Source: Myxococcales bacterium (lineage in GTDB: Bacteria > Myxococcota_A > UBA9160 > UBA4427). From it: DNA of 48,765 bases. Location: the NCBI GenBank assembly GCA_022563535.1, contig JADFNE010000032.1, forward strand, positions 1-48,765, given 5' to 3'. The translations under genes and the position numbers were made by a program. The notes under the pieces were generated by a model. It made no database searches, was not told the DNA's origin, and saw nothing but the letters and a program-made list of their open reading frames with translations. Below, one piece after another: positions 7,287 through 16,022 of the stretch. Each line of letters starts with the position of its first letter. The first letter of the stretch is position 1.

Positions 7287-8621
7287 TCAACGGGTTGCTG
7301 AACGCTGGCGAGGCTCATCCACAAAAAATAAAACCATCGCGATCGCGCCCAGTTGAAACACGATGGAAACTCCGAAGAGAATCTGCTTCGACCACACAAC
7401 GGCGATCACACCGCCCAATAGCGGGCCGAGAAAGCCGATGAACTCCTGGGCGGAGTTGGCGAGCGCGATCCGCACCGGTAAATCTGCGCGAGATCCAAAT
7501 TCGAGGGCCATGTTCTGGCTCGCCATTTGAAATCCCCCCATACCGGCCCCTACCCCGAGAAAGCCGAGGGCGAAACCCGGAAGGCTCGTCGCCGTCAAGA
7601 TCCCCAACGCGCCTGTGATCCAGACCGCGATGGCAACCAGGAATACGAGCCGAAAGCCCGTGCGGTCGGCGACCAACCCCCAGGCAAAGTTCGTGACCGA
7701 GTTGGCCGTGATGAACGCCGTGGTGAGGATGCCGATGGTGGCGCCGGTGGGCATCGCGTGGCCCGATTCGGTCGCGACGCCGATTACATCTCCCACGTAG
7801 AGGATGTAGAAGGGCACGGCCATACGTCCCATGGTGGCCAGGGCTCGGCTCAGTACGTAGTAGGTGAAGCCCCGGTCGGATCGCAGCAGCGCCGGAATGT
7901 CTCGCAACCGACTCGCGAGAGACACCGCAGGGCGAACCTCTGGGGGCAGCGGTTCGCGAACCATCAGCAACATCGCGAGCCCGACACAAGTGAGCACAAA
8001 GGCCAGCAAAAAAATAACCGCGTAACCGTTGCCAAACACGTTGGGCGCTACCAGATAGCGCCCGCCGAGATACGCGACACCAGCCGCCGTGAGCCCCGCG
8101 AGTGAGGTTCGCAAGCCCACCAGAAAACCCCGCCGATCGACCGGGATCACCTTCGACATCAAGTAGTTGAAGATCACCATCTGCATGCCCATGAAGAAGC
8201 CAAAGAAAAAGAGAAAGACGCAGATCGCGATGACGGTTTCCCGGGGAGCCAGAAAGAAGCCCGCGAGCGCGATCCCCAGCACCTGCAGTCTCATCGCCAT
8301 GCCGACGGCGAAGCCCACGGGCAAGACCCGCCGCCGATGTTCGATCAAATTTGCGCCGAGCATCGGCGATAGAAACATGCCCAGGTACTGAATCGAGCGA
8401 CACAGCCCCACCACAAATTCCGAACCCGAAAGCATCAGGATGTAGGCGGGAAGGAAGGTGGGGGCATTGACCAGGCGAAACCCGGTCTGGCCCAGCAACC
8501 CGTGTGCTACGTGGGCGGCGAAGTTGCGCGGCAAGTCCCGACGGACTTGCTCCATATAGAGATCTTCGGACTGCTGCGCGAGGAGCTCGGTTTTACTGTT
8601 GTCTTTACTGTCGTTCGCCAT
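7287..8621 (-). CDS. Major facilitator superfamily transporter
   Basis: The 444-residue protein has about twelve membrane helices, a central cytosolic loop (REPLPPEVRPAVSLASRLRD) and GLVADRTGFR, the MFS loop motif, after helix 8. It is the last gene of a three-gene minus-strand set (Gfo/Idh/MocA oxidoreductase, SDR, MFS), with only 10 nt to the SDR stop codon. It therefore probably moves the substrate or product of those two dehydrogenases. ATG 8621 is preferred to TTG 8624. Substrate cannot be read from the sequence. Confidence 0.9.
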   Translation of the reverse strand: MANDSKDNSKTELLAQQSEDLYMEQVRRDLPRNFAAHVAHGLLGQTGFRLVNAPTFLPAYILMLSGSEFVVGLCRSIQYLGMFLSPMLGANLIEHRRRVLPVGFAVGMAMRLQVLGIALAGFFLAPRETVIAICVFLFFFGFFMGMQMVIFNYLMSKVIPVDRRGFLVGLRTSLAGLTAAGVAYLGGRYLVAPNVFGNGYAVIFLLAFVLTCVGLAMLLMVREPLPPEVRPAVSLASRLRDIPALLRSDRGFTYYVLSRALATMGRMAVPFYILYVGDVIGVATESGHAMPTGATIGILTTAFITANSVTNFAWGLVADRTGFRLVFLVAIAVWITGALGILTATSLPGFALGFLGVGAGMGGFQMASQNMALEFGSRADLPVRIALANSAQEFIGFLGPLLGGVIAVVWSKQILFGVSIVFQLGAIAMVLFFVDEPRQRSATR

Positions 8622-8631
8622 CAACAGGCTG

Positions 8632-9411
8632 CTATCCGGCGGTGATTCCGTTGTCGATGCTGAAGATCGAGCCGTGAACGCTCAGTGCATCATCCGAAGC
8701 GATGTACGCCACGGCGCCCGCGATCTCCGATGGATCGCTCATCCCCCGTGGCGAGACATAGGCCTGCATGAGCTCGAAGTCCATGTCTTCGGGGAACTTG
8801 ACGCCACTCGTCAGCGGGGTCGTCACACCCCCCGGCGCGACGGCGTTGATGCGGATGGTCTGCTTGACGTACTCGGCCGCCATCGCCTTGGTGAGGTTTA
8901 CGAGTGCGCCCTTGCTCGAGCAATAGGCGGAGCAAAAGGCCTGGCCCATCAGCCCCGCATTCGATGCGATATTGACGATATTGCCGTTGGTCTCGAGCAG
9001 GTGGGGAATGGCGGCCTGAGACAGGAAGAACGGGCCGTCAAGGTTGATTGCGTGAATCAACCGCCATTCTTCCTCGCTGACATCGGTCACGGATGAAAAG
9101 CGCACGATCCCCGCGACATTGGCCAACACGTCCAACTTGCCGAACACGTCCACGGTGACCCTCACGGCTTCGAAGCAATTCGCGCGCTGGGAGACGTCAA
9201 AGGTTGCGGTCTGAATCGCCCCCCCCGAATCGTTTGCGATTTCTTTGACGATCGACTCCGTTTCGGCCAGTCCGTCGCTATTGATGTCGATGCCAAAGAC
9301 CTTCGCTCCTTCCCGCGCGAGTCGTTCGCACACACTTCGTCCGATTCCCGATGCGGCGCCGGTGATGAGCGCAACTTTGTCGTGGTAGCGGTCCTGGTAG
9401 CGAGCTGTCAT
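8632..9411 (-). CDS. Short-chain dehydrogenase/reductase
   Basis: The 259-residue protein is a classical SDR. It has the nucleotide-binding TGAASGIG near residues 15-22, the NNAG-equivalent NVAGIV, and the catalytic Ser, the YCSSK motif (Tyr-x-x-x-Lys) and the C-terminal PGGVTTPLT. It reduces a carbonyl or oxidises an alcohol with NAD(P). ATG 9411 is chosen because aggagaaag lies 6 nt upstream; a longer frame to 9750 overlaps the preceding gene and lacks SDR sequence. It is probably co-transcribed with the genes at 9464 and 7287. Acidic Asp after the second strand (GIDINSD) suggests NAD rather than NADP. Confidence 0.94.
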   Translation of the reverse strand: MTARYQDRYHDKVALITGAASGIGRSVCERLAREGAKVFGIDINSDGLAETESIVKEIANDSGGAIQTATFDVSQRANCFEAVRVTVDVFGKLDVLANVAGIVRFSSVTDVSEEEWRLIHAINLDGPFFLSQAAIPHLLETNGNIVNIASNAGLMGQAFCSAYCSSKGALVNLTKAMAAEYVKQTIRINAVAPGGVTTPLTSGVKFPEDMDFELMQAYVSPRGMSDPSEIAGAVAYIASDDALSVHGSIFSIDNGITAG

Positions 9412-9463
9412 GGATTCTTTCTCCTGTTTCGTTTTCTCGATGCCCGGCTGGGTGGTGATCAGA

Positions 9464-10549
9464 TTATTCGATGTCAACCCAACGCCGTTCGGCTGAAGAG
9501 AGCCTGATGGCGTCGAGCACTTTCTGTCCCGCCACACCGTCTGCGAACGTCGCCGGCGCGGGGTCGTCTGAAGTCTCCAGGCCCAGTGCGCGGTCTCGCA
9601 AGACGGCGCACAACTTAGTGTAAGGCGCGAGGTCGAACCCCGCCGCATGCAGACGATCGTAGGCCGTGACCATGAATTCTGCGGGGGCCGGGTCCGGCGG
9701 ACCGTTGACCAGGTCTTCCGGGACGTCGAGCGTCTTGATGCCATCCGCATTGGCGAGGGTCACGCTGTCGCCTTCGATGGATAGCGTTCCCAGGCTCCCG
9801 TAAATCTTGGAGCAAACGACCGGCATGCCCCAGGCTCCCGCTGTGCTCTGGAGTACGCCGTCCAGCCCACTCTTCATGCGGAAGTGGATGGTGTAGGAGT
9901 CTTCCGCGGTCCAGTCCCGGTCGGAGACGAGCGAAAGCGACGCACTCACCCCGGCAAACTCGCCGAGGGTGGCACGCAGTTGATCAATCACATGCGAGGC
10001 GTAGGCGCCCAACCAGCCCCCGCCGTCTTTTTGCGAGGACCACCACGACGGAACTTCGCCACTGGGGTCGGCGAGGATCGGCACGTTCATGGTGAAGTTG
10101 GCCAGCCGCGGTTCGCCGATACAGCCTTGCTCAATCGATCGCGTGGCAAGGGCTTGCCCGGTCGAAAAGCGAAACTCAGTGCCGAGCATATGCACGATGC
10201 CAGCAGCTTCGGCCGCGTCGAGCATTTGCTGTGCCTCGGCGGCGTTGCGCGCAAAGGGCTTTTCGCAGAGTACGTGTTTGCCCGCAGCGATCGATGCAAG
10301 CGCAATCTCACAATGGGTGTGAGGGGGTGTCGCGATTGTCACGATGTCGACGCCGTCGAGCGCAAGTGCGTCGCTGAGCTTTGTGAGCCCGTGTTCGACT
10401 CCGACTTTGCCCGCGCGATCTCGCGTTCTCTCGGGGTCGCGCCCCACGAGTGCCCGCACGTTGATGCCCGCCCCGCGCAATGCGCGCAGGTGCGTGAGTA
10501 CGCCAAAGCCTGTGCCAACGACAATGGCGCCGAGTCCTGAATCGGCCAT
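9464..10549 (-). CDS. Gfo/Idh/MocA family oxidoreductase
   Basis: The 361-residue protein has an N-terminal Rossmann fold (GAIVVGTGFGVLTHLRAL). The family motif CEKPFARNAAEAQ near residues 93-105 contains the conserved Lys-Pro that binds the cofactor. A C-terminal alpha/beta sheet domain follows, with EDSYTIHFRMKSG and a substrate-face histidine region (GAYASHVIDQL). Family members oxidise or reduce sugars, inositols and related hydroxyls with NAD(P). It heads the probable operon with the SDR and MFS genes, and is divergent from the acyl-CoA synthetase at 10679. Substrate unknown. Confidence 0.92.
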   Translation of the reverse strand: MADSGLGAIVVGTGFGVLTHLRALRGAGINVRALVGRDPERTRDRAGKVGVEHGLTKLSDALALDGVDIVTIATPPHTHCEIALASIAAGKHVLCEKPFARNAAEAQQMLDAAEAAGIVHMLGTEFRFSTGQALATRSIEQGCIGEPRLANFTMNVPILADPSGEVPSWWSSQKDGGGWLGAYASHVIDQLRATLGEFAGVSASLSLVSDRDWTAEDSYTIHFRMKSGLDGVLQSTAGAWGMPVVCSKIYGSLGTLSIEGDSVTLANADGIKTLDVPEDLVNGPPDPAPAEFMVTAYDRLHAAGFDLAPYTKLCAVLRDRALGLETSDDPAPATFADGVAGQKVLDAIRLSSAERRWVDIE

Positions 10550-10678
10550 GGGGGGCTCCTGGGCATATGAACGAATGGAGGAAACTTAGATCTGAGGCTT
10601 AGCTCAACCCGGCACTCACGTCACACGGTCGCGGGAACGTACCGAACCGTCCACACGAGACCGTGATAGACTGCGGCA

Positions 10679-12232
10679 ATGAGTTCGCCTCTCGATCAAT
10701 TGACGGTTCTCGCTGACCGGCATCCCGACAAACTCGCGCTCATCGAAGACCCGCCCCCCGGAGGTCGAGGCAACGCGGTGCGCTGGACTTACCGCGAACT
10801 CGAGGCCGAAGCCAACAAGCTTGCGAACGTACTGCTCTCCCTCGGCGTCGAGCGCGGTGACAAGGTGATCTGGTGCGGTCCCAACTCGTCGGGTGTGGTG
10901 CGAATGATTCACGCCGCGCGCAAGGCCGGGGTCTCGGCCGTGCCCCTGGGCTACCGCTTGACCGCAGAAGAGTCTGCCTACGTGGTCGAAAACTCGGATG
11001 CAGTACTGGCCTACATCGACGGCGACTATGTCGAACTCTTCACAGAGATACGCGGCAGCTGTCCAAAGCTGCGCGAAATCCTGGTCTTCGATGGAACGCC
11101 CGCGACGGGAATGAAAGACGCCGATGTTCTGATTGCGGACGCCAGCGCGGACGAGCCAGCCGTCGAAGCCGCGCGAGACACCGCCGGGACCATCATCTAT
11201 ACGTCCGGCACTACCGGCAAACCCAAGGGTGCCATGCGTCGAGGGGGTGGCGATCCCAAGACTTCGATCGGCTTGATGAAATTAATCGGCTACACCCACG
11301 ACGATATCTACCTTACGACGGGCCCGATCTACCATTCAGGTCCCGGCGGGTTCATGGGGATCGCGTATGCGCTCGGCCAGACCGTCGTGCTGCAGCGCAA
11401 GTACGATGCAGAAGACTGGCTGCGGTTGATCGACCAGTTCAAAGTAACGAGTTCGTTTGCGGCGCCGACGCCGGTCCGCATGGCGTGCAATCTTCCCCGC
11501 GAGACCAAAGCGAAGTACGACCTGACGAGTATGAAGCGATTTGTCGCCAATGCGGCACCCTGGTCATGGACGCTCAAAGAAGCCTATCTCGAGGACTTTC
11601 CCGAGGAGTCACTGTTCGAGATCTACGGCTCTACTGAACTCGGTGTAAATACGATCCTGTGTCCGGAGGATCAGCGTCGCAAGAAGGGATCGTGCGGCAA
11701 ACCCGCGCCCCACGTAGAACTCGCGCTCTTCGACGACGCTGGCAATCAGGTGACCGAACCCCATGTCGAGGGCGAACTCTTCGTCCGAAGCAAGAACGTC
11801 TTCTCGACGTACTACAAGGCCGAGGGCAAGTACGACGAAAGCCGACGAGGCGACTTCCACACCGTCGGAGACGTGGCGTACTACGACGAAGAGGGCTTCT
11901 TCTTTATCTGTGATCGCAAGCGCGACATGATCATCTCCGGCGGCATGAACATCTACCCGGCAGAGGTCGAAGCCGCGCTCGAACAAAACCGAGGCATCCT
12001 GGACGTTGCGGTGTTCGGAATCCCGAACGAAGAATGGGGCGAATCGGTTCACGCCGTGGTGGTGCGAAAGGGCGACGATCCACCGAACGAGCAACAGATC
12101 ATGGACGATTCGCGAAAGTTTCTCGCGGGCTACAAGATCCCGCGCTCGATCTCGTTCATTGACGAGATCCCGCGCAACGGATCGGGAAAAATCTTGAAGA
12201 AGGAACTCCGCGCGCCCTTCTGGCAGGAGTAG
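10679..12232 (+). CDS. AMP-dependent acyl-CoA synthetase / CoA ligase
   Basis: The 517-residue protein activates a carboxylic acid with ATP to an acyl-adenylate and then a CoA thioester. Motifs are in order: A3 P-loop YTSGTTGKPKG (residues 174-184), EIYGSTELG (A5), GDFHTVGDVAYYDEEGF (A7), the hinge CDRKRDMIISGGMNIYP (A8) and the catalytic Lys region GSGKILKKELR (A10). Length is typical for fatty-acid or aromatic-acid ligases. It is flanked by an oxidoreductase operon and a flavin monooxygenase, suggesting a degradation pathway. Acid specificity cannot be read from sequence by eye. Confidence 0.95.
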   Translation: MSSPLDQLTVLADRHPDKLALIEDPPPGGRGNAVRWTYRELEAEANKLANVLLSLGVERGDKVIWCGPNSSGVVRMIHAARKAGVSAVPLGYRLTAEESAYVVENSDAVLAYIDGDYVELFTEIRGSCPKLREILVFDGTPATGMKDADVLIADASADEPAVEAARDTAGTIIYTSGTTGKPKGAMRRGGGDPKTSIGLMKLIGYTHDDIYLTTGPIYHSGPGGFMGIAYALGQTVVLQRKYDAEDWLRLIDQFKVTSSFAAPTPVRMACNLPRETKAKYDLTSMKRFVANAAPWSWTLKEAYLEDFPEESLFEIYGSTELGVNTILCPEDQRRKKGSCGKPAPHVELALFDDAGNQVTEPHVEGELFVRSKNVFSTYYKAEGKYDESRRGDFHTVGDVAYYDEEGFFFICDRKRDMIISGGMNIYPAEVEAALEQNRGILDVAVFGIPNEEWGESVHAVVVRKGDDPPNEQQIMDDSRKFLAGYKIPRSISFIDEIPRNGSGKILKKELRAPFWQE

Positions 12233-12269
12233 TCCGCAAGATTTGCAACCGGGGCGTTGCGAGCATCGC

Positions 12270-13241
12270 TCAGAGTCGCGGCAGCACCTTGTCGGCTATG
12301 AGTTCGAGGCTCGCCCAGGCAATCTCCGGCGGCAGCCCGCCACACAGTGGCTGCAACATCAGGATCTGGTTCTTCTTTACGTAGTCGACCGCTTCGTCGG
12401 GTGTAAAGATCTGATACGCACCCTGCTGCGCGCGCAACTCGTCGACGGTCTGCGCGGTTGACTTCGAGACGGAGCGCGCGCTCCCCAACCACTTGGCGTA
12501 CATCTGCGCGTCGTGAAGCATATGCGGACCGATCTCGGCCCAGGCGCGATCGAGATCGTCTGCGACAAACGCGGTCATGACCAGGCCCGCCTGGGGGTTC
12601 AGACAAATGCCGGGTTCGACGCCCTGGGCCTCGCATTCTTCGCGATAGATCGTTTCGAGTTCGGGATTCAGTCCCTGGGCCAGCATCCCCATCCCAAAAC
12701 GGGCGGCTCGCCGTGCGGCCGCTCGGGTGTTGCCGGCCATCAGCATGCCCGGCCCCCCAACCGTTGCGGGTTTGGGCGTGACCCGCACCGTGCGCCCCTG
12801 GTATTCAAAGGGTTCCCCCGTCCAGGCGCTTCGCATGGCTTCGAGGGATTCGTCCATGCGCTTGCCCCGCCCCTTGAACGAGCGGCCGAACTGGTCGAAC
12901 TCCCGCTCCAGATAGCCGACGCCGGTCGCGTAGGTGACGCGTCCTCCGCTCAGCAGGTCGAGTACGGCCATGTCTTCTGCCAGGCGCAACGGATCGTGAA
13001 GGGGAACGATGAGCGCGCCGATCTGGATCCCGATCGTCTTCGTGCGTCCGACCATCGCGCTGGCGAGAATCAGCGGTGAAGGCAGGTAGCCGTCCTCGGA
13101 AGCGTGGTGTTCGGAGATCACGATCTGAACACAGCCGTGCTCCTCGCCCCAGATCGCCATATCGAGGGCCGCCCGATACAAATCTTGGCTGCTGGCCGAA
13201 CTAAAGGCCGGCGCTCGCATGTCGAAGCGCATCAAGTACAC
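12270..13241 (-). CDS. LLM-class (luciferase-like) flavin-dependent oxidoreductase
   Basis: The protein is a TIM-barrel luciferase-like monooxygenase or F420-dependent oxidoreductase. Signatures include ISEHHASEDGYLPSPLILA, where the EHH motif is typical of the alkanal-monooxygenase subgroup. DLLSGGRVTYATGVGYLEREF and RVTPKPATVGGPGMLMAGNT follow. GTG 13241 is chosen because gagggga lies 7 nt upstream, while ATG 13232 (MRFDMRAPAF) is the alternative; the longer frame to 13331 adds a non-homologous tail. It converges with the acyl-CoA synthetase at 12232 and is divergent from the epoxide hydrolase. Cofactor (FMN or F420) not determinable here. Confidence 0.9.
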   Translation of the reverse strand: MYLMRFDMRAPAFSSASSQDLYRAALDMAIWGEEHGCVQIVISEHHASEDGYLPSPLILASAMVGRTKTIGIQIGALIVPLHDPLRLAEDMAVLDLLSGGRVTYATGVGYLEREFDQFGRSFKGRGKRMDESLEAMRSAWTGEPFEYQGRTVRVTPKPATVGGPGMLMAGNTRAAARRAARFGMGMLAQGLNPELETIYREECEAQGVEPGICLNPQAGLVMTAFVADDLDRAWAEIGPHMLHDAQMYAKWLGSARSVSKSTAQTVDELRAQQGAYQIFTPDEAVDYVKKNQILMLQPLCGGLPPEIAWASLELIADKVLPRL

Positions 13242-13456
13242 AGGAGTTCCCCTCTTTGGTTCCGGTTTGGGCCGGCCCGCGGTCGGGAGTGTTTTTTCGA
13301 ACCTCCAGCGTACCGAGCCTACCCGAACCATGCCTGAGCAGCCGAAACGCGAGTGCCCCCGGGAGAAAGGTCACTCCTGGGCGATTGCATTGGGCGCCGG
13401 CTAGCGCGTAGACTTCTGCTCCTGAGCCGAAAGAGAAGCTCGCAAGAAGGAGCAAC

Positions 13457-14596
13457 ATGTCGAACGAAATCAGACCCTTCAAAATCGAAACTTCGGACGC
13501 AGAACTCGATGATTTGCGTCGGCGCCTGAGCGCGACCCGCTGGCCCGAGGCCGAAACCGTCGACGACTGGTCCCAGGGGATCCCTCTCTCCTACGTACAG
13601 GAAGTCTGCGCCTACTGGGGCGAGAAATACGATTGGCGCGCGCGCGAGGCGCTGCTCAATCAATGGCCGCAGTTCAAGACCGAGATCGACGGTCTTGACA
13701 TTCACTTCGTTCACGTGCGCTCGCCCCACGAAGATGCGATGCCGCTCGTGATCACCCACGGCTGGCCGGGATCGATCGTAGAATTCCAGAAGATCATTGG
13801 CCCCCTGACCGATCCCACTTCCTTTGGCGGCCAGGCGAGTGATGCCTTTCATGTCGTCTGCCCTTCCATGCCGGGTTATGGCTTCTCGGACAAACCCGCA
13901 ACAACCGGGATGAGCGTCGACAAGATTGGCGAAACTTGGGCCAAGCTGATGGCGCGCCTGGGCTACGACCGTTACGCAGCGCAAGGGGGCGACTGGGGAT
14001 CGATGGTGACGAGTGCCCTCGGGATGCAGGACACCGAGCACTGCCTCGGCATCCACCTCAACATGCCGATCGTGGGCCCCGACCCCAGCACCATGAACGA
14101 CTTGACCGAACGCGAAAAAGCGGCGTTGGCCTCGATGAAGCACTACGAGCAGCAGGGCTCGGGTTATTCGAAGCAGCAAGCAACCCGGCCCCAGACCCTG
14201 GGTTATGGGCTGACGGATTCACCCTCCGGACAGGCGGCGTGGATCCTCGAAAAATTTCACGCCTGGACCGACTGCAACGGCCATCCCGAAAACATACTCA
14301 GCCGCGATGAACTCCTCGACAATGTGATGTTGTATTGGCTGCCCGGAACCGGTGCTTCCTCGGGCCGACTCTATTGGGAAAGTTTTGCGAGTGTGAAAAT
14401 GGATGAAATTTCGATCCCGGTGGGTTGCAGCATTTTCCCGCACGAGATTTTTCGCTGTTCGCGACGTTGGGCGGAGAAACGCTTCAAGAACATCATCCAC
14501 TGGAACGAGTTGGAAGTTGGCGGGCACTTCGCGGCCTTCGAACAACCCGAGTTGTTCATCGAAGAAATCCGCACCTGCTTCCGCAATCTGCGCTGA
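13457..14596 (+). CDS. Epoxide hydrolase (EHN-type alpha/beta hydrolase)
   Basis: The 379-residue enzyme has the N-terminal EHN domain (FKIETSDAELDDLRRRLSAT...W) followed by an alpha/beta-hydrolase core. The oxyanion motif HGWPGS is at residues 101-106 and the nucleophile elbow GGDWGS has Asp at 179. A C-terminal catalytic histidine lies in GGHFAAFEQP. It hydrolyses epoxides to diols through a covalent ester on that aspartate, and microsomal-type members share this layout. An AAGAAGGAG precedes ATG 13457. The substrate could come from the monooxygenases elsewhere in the window, which is inference. Confidence 0.93.
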   Translation: MSNEIRPFKIETSDAELDDLRRRLSATRWPEAETVDDWSQGIPLSYVQEVCAYWGEKYDWRAREALLNQWPQFKTEIDGLDIHFVHVRSPHEDAMPLVITHGWPGSIVEFQKIIGPLTDPTSFGGQASDAFHVVCPSMPGYGFSDKPATTGMSVDKIGETWAKLMARLGYDRYAAQGGDWGSMVTSALGMQDTEHCLGIHLNMPIVGPDPSTMNDLTEREKAALASMKHYEQQGSGYSKQQATRPQTLGYGLTDSPSGQAAWILEKFHAWTDCNGHPENILSRDELLDNVMLYWLPGTGASSGRLYWESFASVKMDEISIPVGCSIFPHEIFRCSRRWAEKRFKNIIHWNELEVGGHFAAFEQPELFIEEIRTCFRNLR

Positions 14597-14642
14597 GGGC
14601 AGCTGTCGCCCCGCTTGCGCTGTATTCGCAGTCCCGTTTGGG

Positions 14643-15995
14643 ATGCTACTTTCGTTTGCGGTGAACGCATCGAGTCCCGCTGTCCAGCGGCTTCGCAAGG
14701 GGCTGCCCATTCTGGTTCTGGCCCTCGCACTGGTGTATTGCGTCGGTGCCCACTTTCACATTCATCGCGTCAATACCGAGATTGTGAAGGCCGACCAGGG
14801 CGCCTACATCGCCTACGCGCGGCAAATGTCGTTGACCCGCTATGCGGTGGTCGGGGGCCGGAACCAGATGCCGGTCTTTCCGTTTCTGATCAGCACTGTC
14901 GATCGCTACGGGATTTCGACCGATGACCTTTTTCTGCGTGCGAAGTATCTGAATGTCGGCTTGAGTCTGTTGGTTCTGGTGGGTGTCTTCGGGTTGCTGC
15001 GCCGCAACCTGCCCGGTTTCGAAGCCCTCGCGTTGACGCTCATCACGGCGTTCACGGTTTACGTGTACCGTGCTGGATACGCACAGGCGGAACTGCTCTT
15101 CTACGGGCTGTTCTTCTTGTCGTTCCTGCTCGCGCTGTCACTGCTCGCGACGCCCGCCTGGGGCGTTGCCGTGCTTTGCGGACTCGTCATGGGGATTGCG
15201 TTTCTCACCAAGGCGTCGGTTTTGCCGCTGCTTGCTGCGTTTGTCTTCTGGGGGCTCGCCGCCGCCGCGGCGGGAAATGCGAGATTTCGGGCGATTGCCG
15301 TCACTGCAATGGTGGCGGTCGTCTTTCTCGCGACCATCTCTCCGTACATTCACACGAGCAAGGAACGCTTCGGTCGCTGGTTCTACAACGTCAACACGAG
15401 CGTCTACATGTGGGCCGACTCCTGGGACGAAGTGAAACAGCTCATGCGTGACACCGGCGATCGCGAACACTGGCCCGATCTTCCAGAACATTTATTGCCG
15501 AGCCCGCAGCGATACTTCAAAGAACACAGTCTGGGCGAAATTGCCGCGCGAGTTGCAAAAGGGTTCTGGACCAGCGAATTGCGTCATCTGATCCAGATGC
15601 CGTTCGGCTATGGCAAGTATCTGATCTTCTACTCGCTCGTCGCGCTGGCGGTCACGGTTCGCTGGCGCGAGAAGGTCTTTGCCAGTTGTTTGGCTCACGG
15701 TCGTTGGATTCAAACCGGATTCGTACTCAGCGTCATTGTCGGCTACGTGCTCGCGTACGCGTTCTATTCTCCGATCGTTCGCGGACCGCGACTCGTCCTG
15801 GCCCTCTACCTGCCAGCGATGTTTTCTATTTTTTGGCTGCTCACGCGCAAGGAGATCGCCGAACAATCCTTGTGGTCGTCCGGCCGCTTCGAGGTTGGAT
15901 TGGTTCACCTGCATGCCCTAGCGTTGATGATGTTGGCGTTCGATATCGTCTTCACATTGCCCGACGTCATTGTCACAACTTTTGCCGGTGCCTGA
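14643..15995 (+). CDS. Polytopic GT-C-like membrane protein (paralog of 42649-44004)
   Basis: ATG 14643 gives 450 residues with about ten to twelve membrane helices. A large first loop contains an acidic residue (VKADQGAYIAYARQM) and the pattern GGRNQMPVFPFL. After the middle helices comes HTSKERFGRWFYNVNTSVYMW. This resembles GT-C glycosyltransferases (PMT/ArnT type), whose first extracytoplasmic loop holds the catalytic Asp. No named family was recognised. The same signatures, in the same order, occur at 42649-44004. It probably forms a unit with the TMTC-like gene starting 27 nt downstream. A donor would be a polyprenyl-phosphate sugar if the GT-C assignment is right. Confidence 0.7.
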   Translation: MLLSFAVNASSPAVQRLRKGLPILVLALALVYCVGAHFHIHRVNTEIVKADQGAYIAYARQMSLTRYAVVGGRNQMPVFPFLISTVDRYGISTDDLFLRAKYLNVGLSLLVLVGVFGLLRRNLPGFEALALTLITAFTVYVYRAGYAQAELLFYGLFFLSFLLALSLLATPAWGVAVLCGLVMGIAFLTKASVLPLLAAFVFWGLAAAAAGNARFRAIAVTAMVAVVFLATISPYIHTSKERFGRWFYNVNTSVYMWADSWDEVKQLMRDTGDREHWPDLPEHLLPSPQRYFKEHSLGEIAARVAKGFWTSELRHLIQMPFGYGKYLIFYSLVALAVTVRWREKVFASCLAHGRWIQTGFVLSVIVGYVLAYAFYSPIVRGPRLVLALYLPAMFSIFWLLTRKEIAEQSLWSSGRFEVGLVHLHALALMMLAFDIVFTLPDVIVTTFAGA

Positions 15996-16022
15996 TTTGT
16001 CGACTGCAAGCGAGATTCAGCG

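Noticed and set aside
7315-8403. Second minus-strand frame inside the MFS gene
   Set aside because: Arg/Gly/His-rich composition typical of an out-of-frame shadow; the MFS frame has helices and motifs.
8632-9750. Longer start for the SDR at 9750
   Set aside because: The extra 113 residues overlap the upstream oxidoreductase, lack SDR homology, and ATG 9411 has a good ribosome-binding site.
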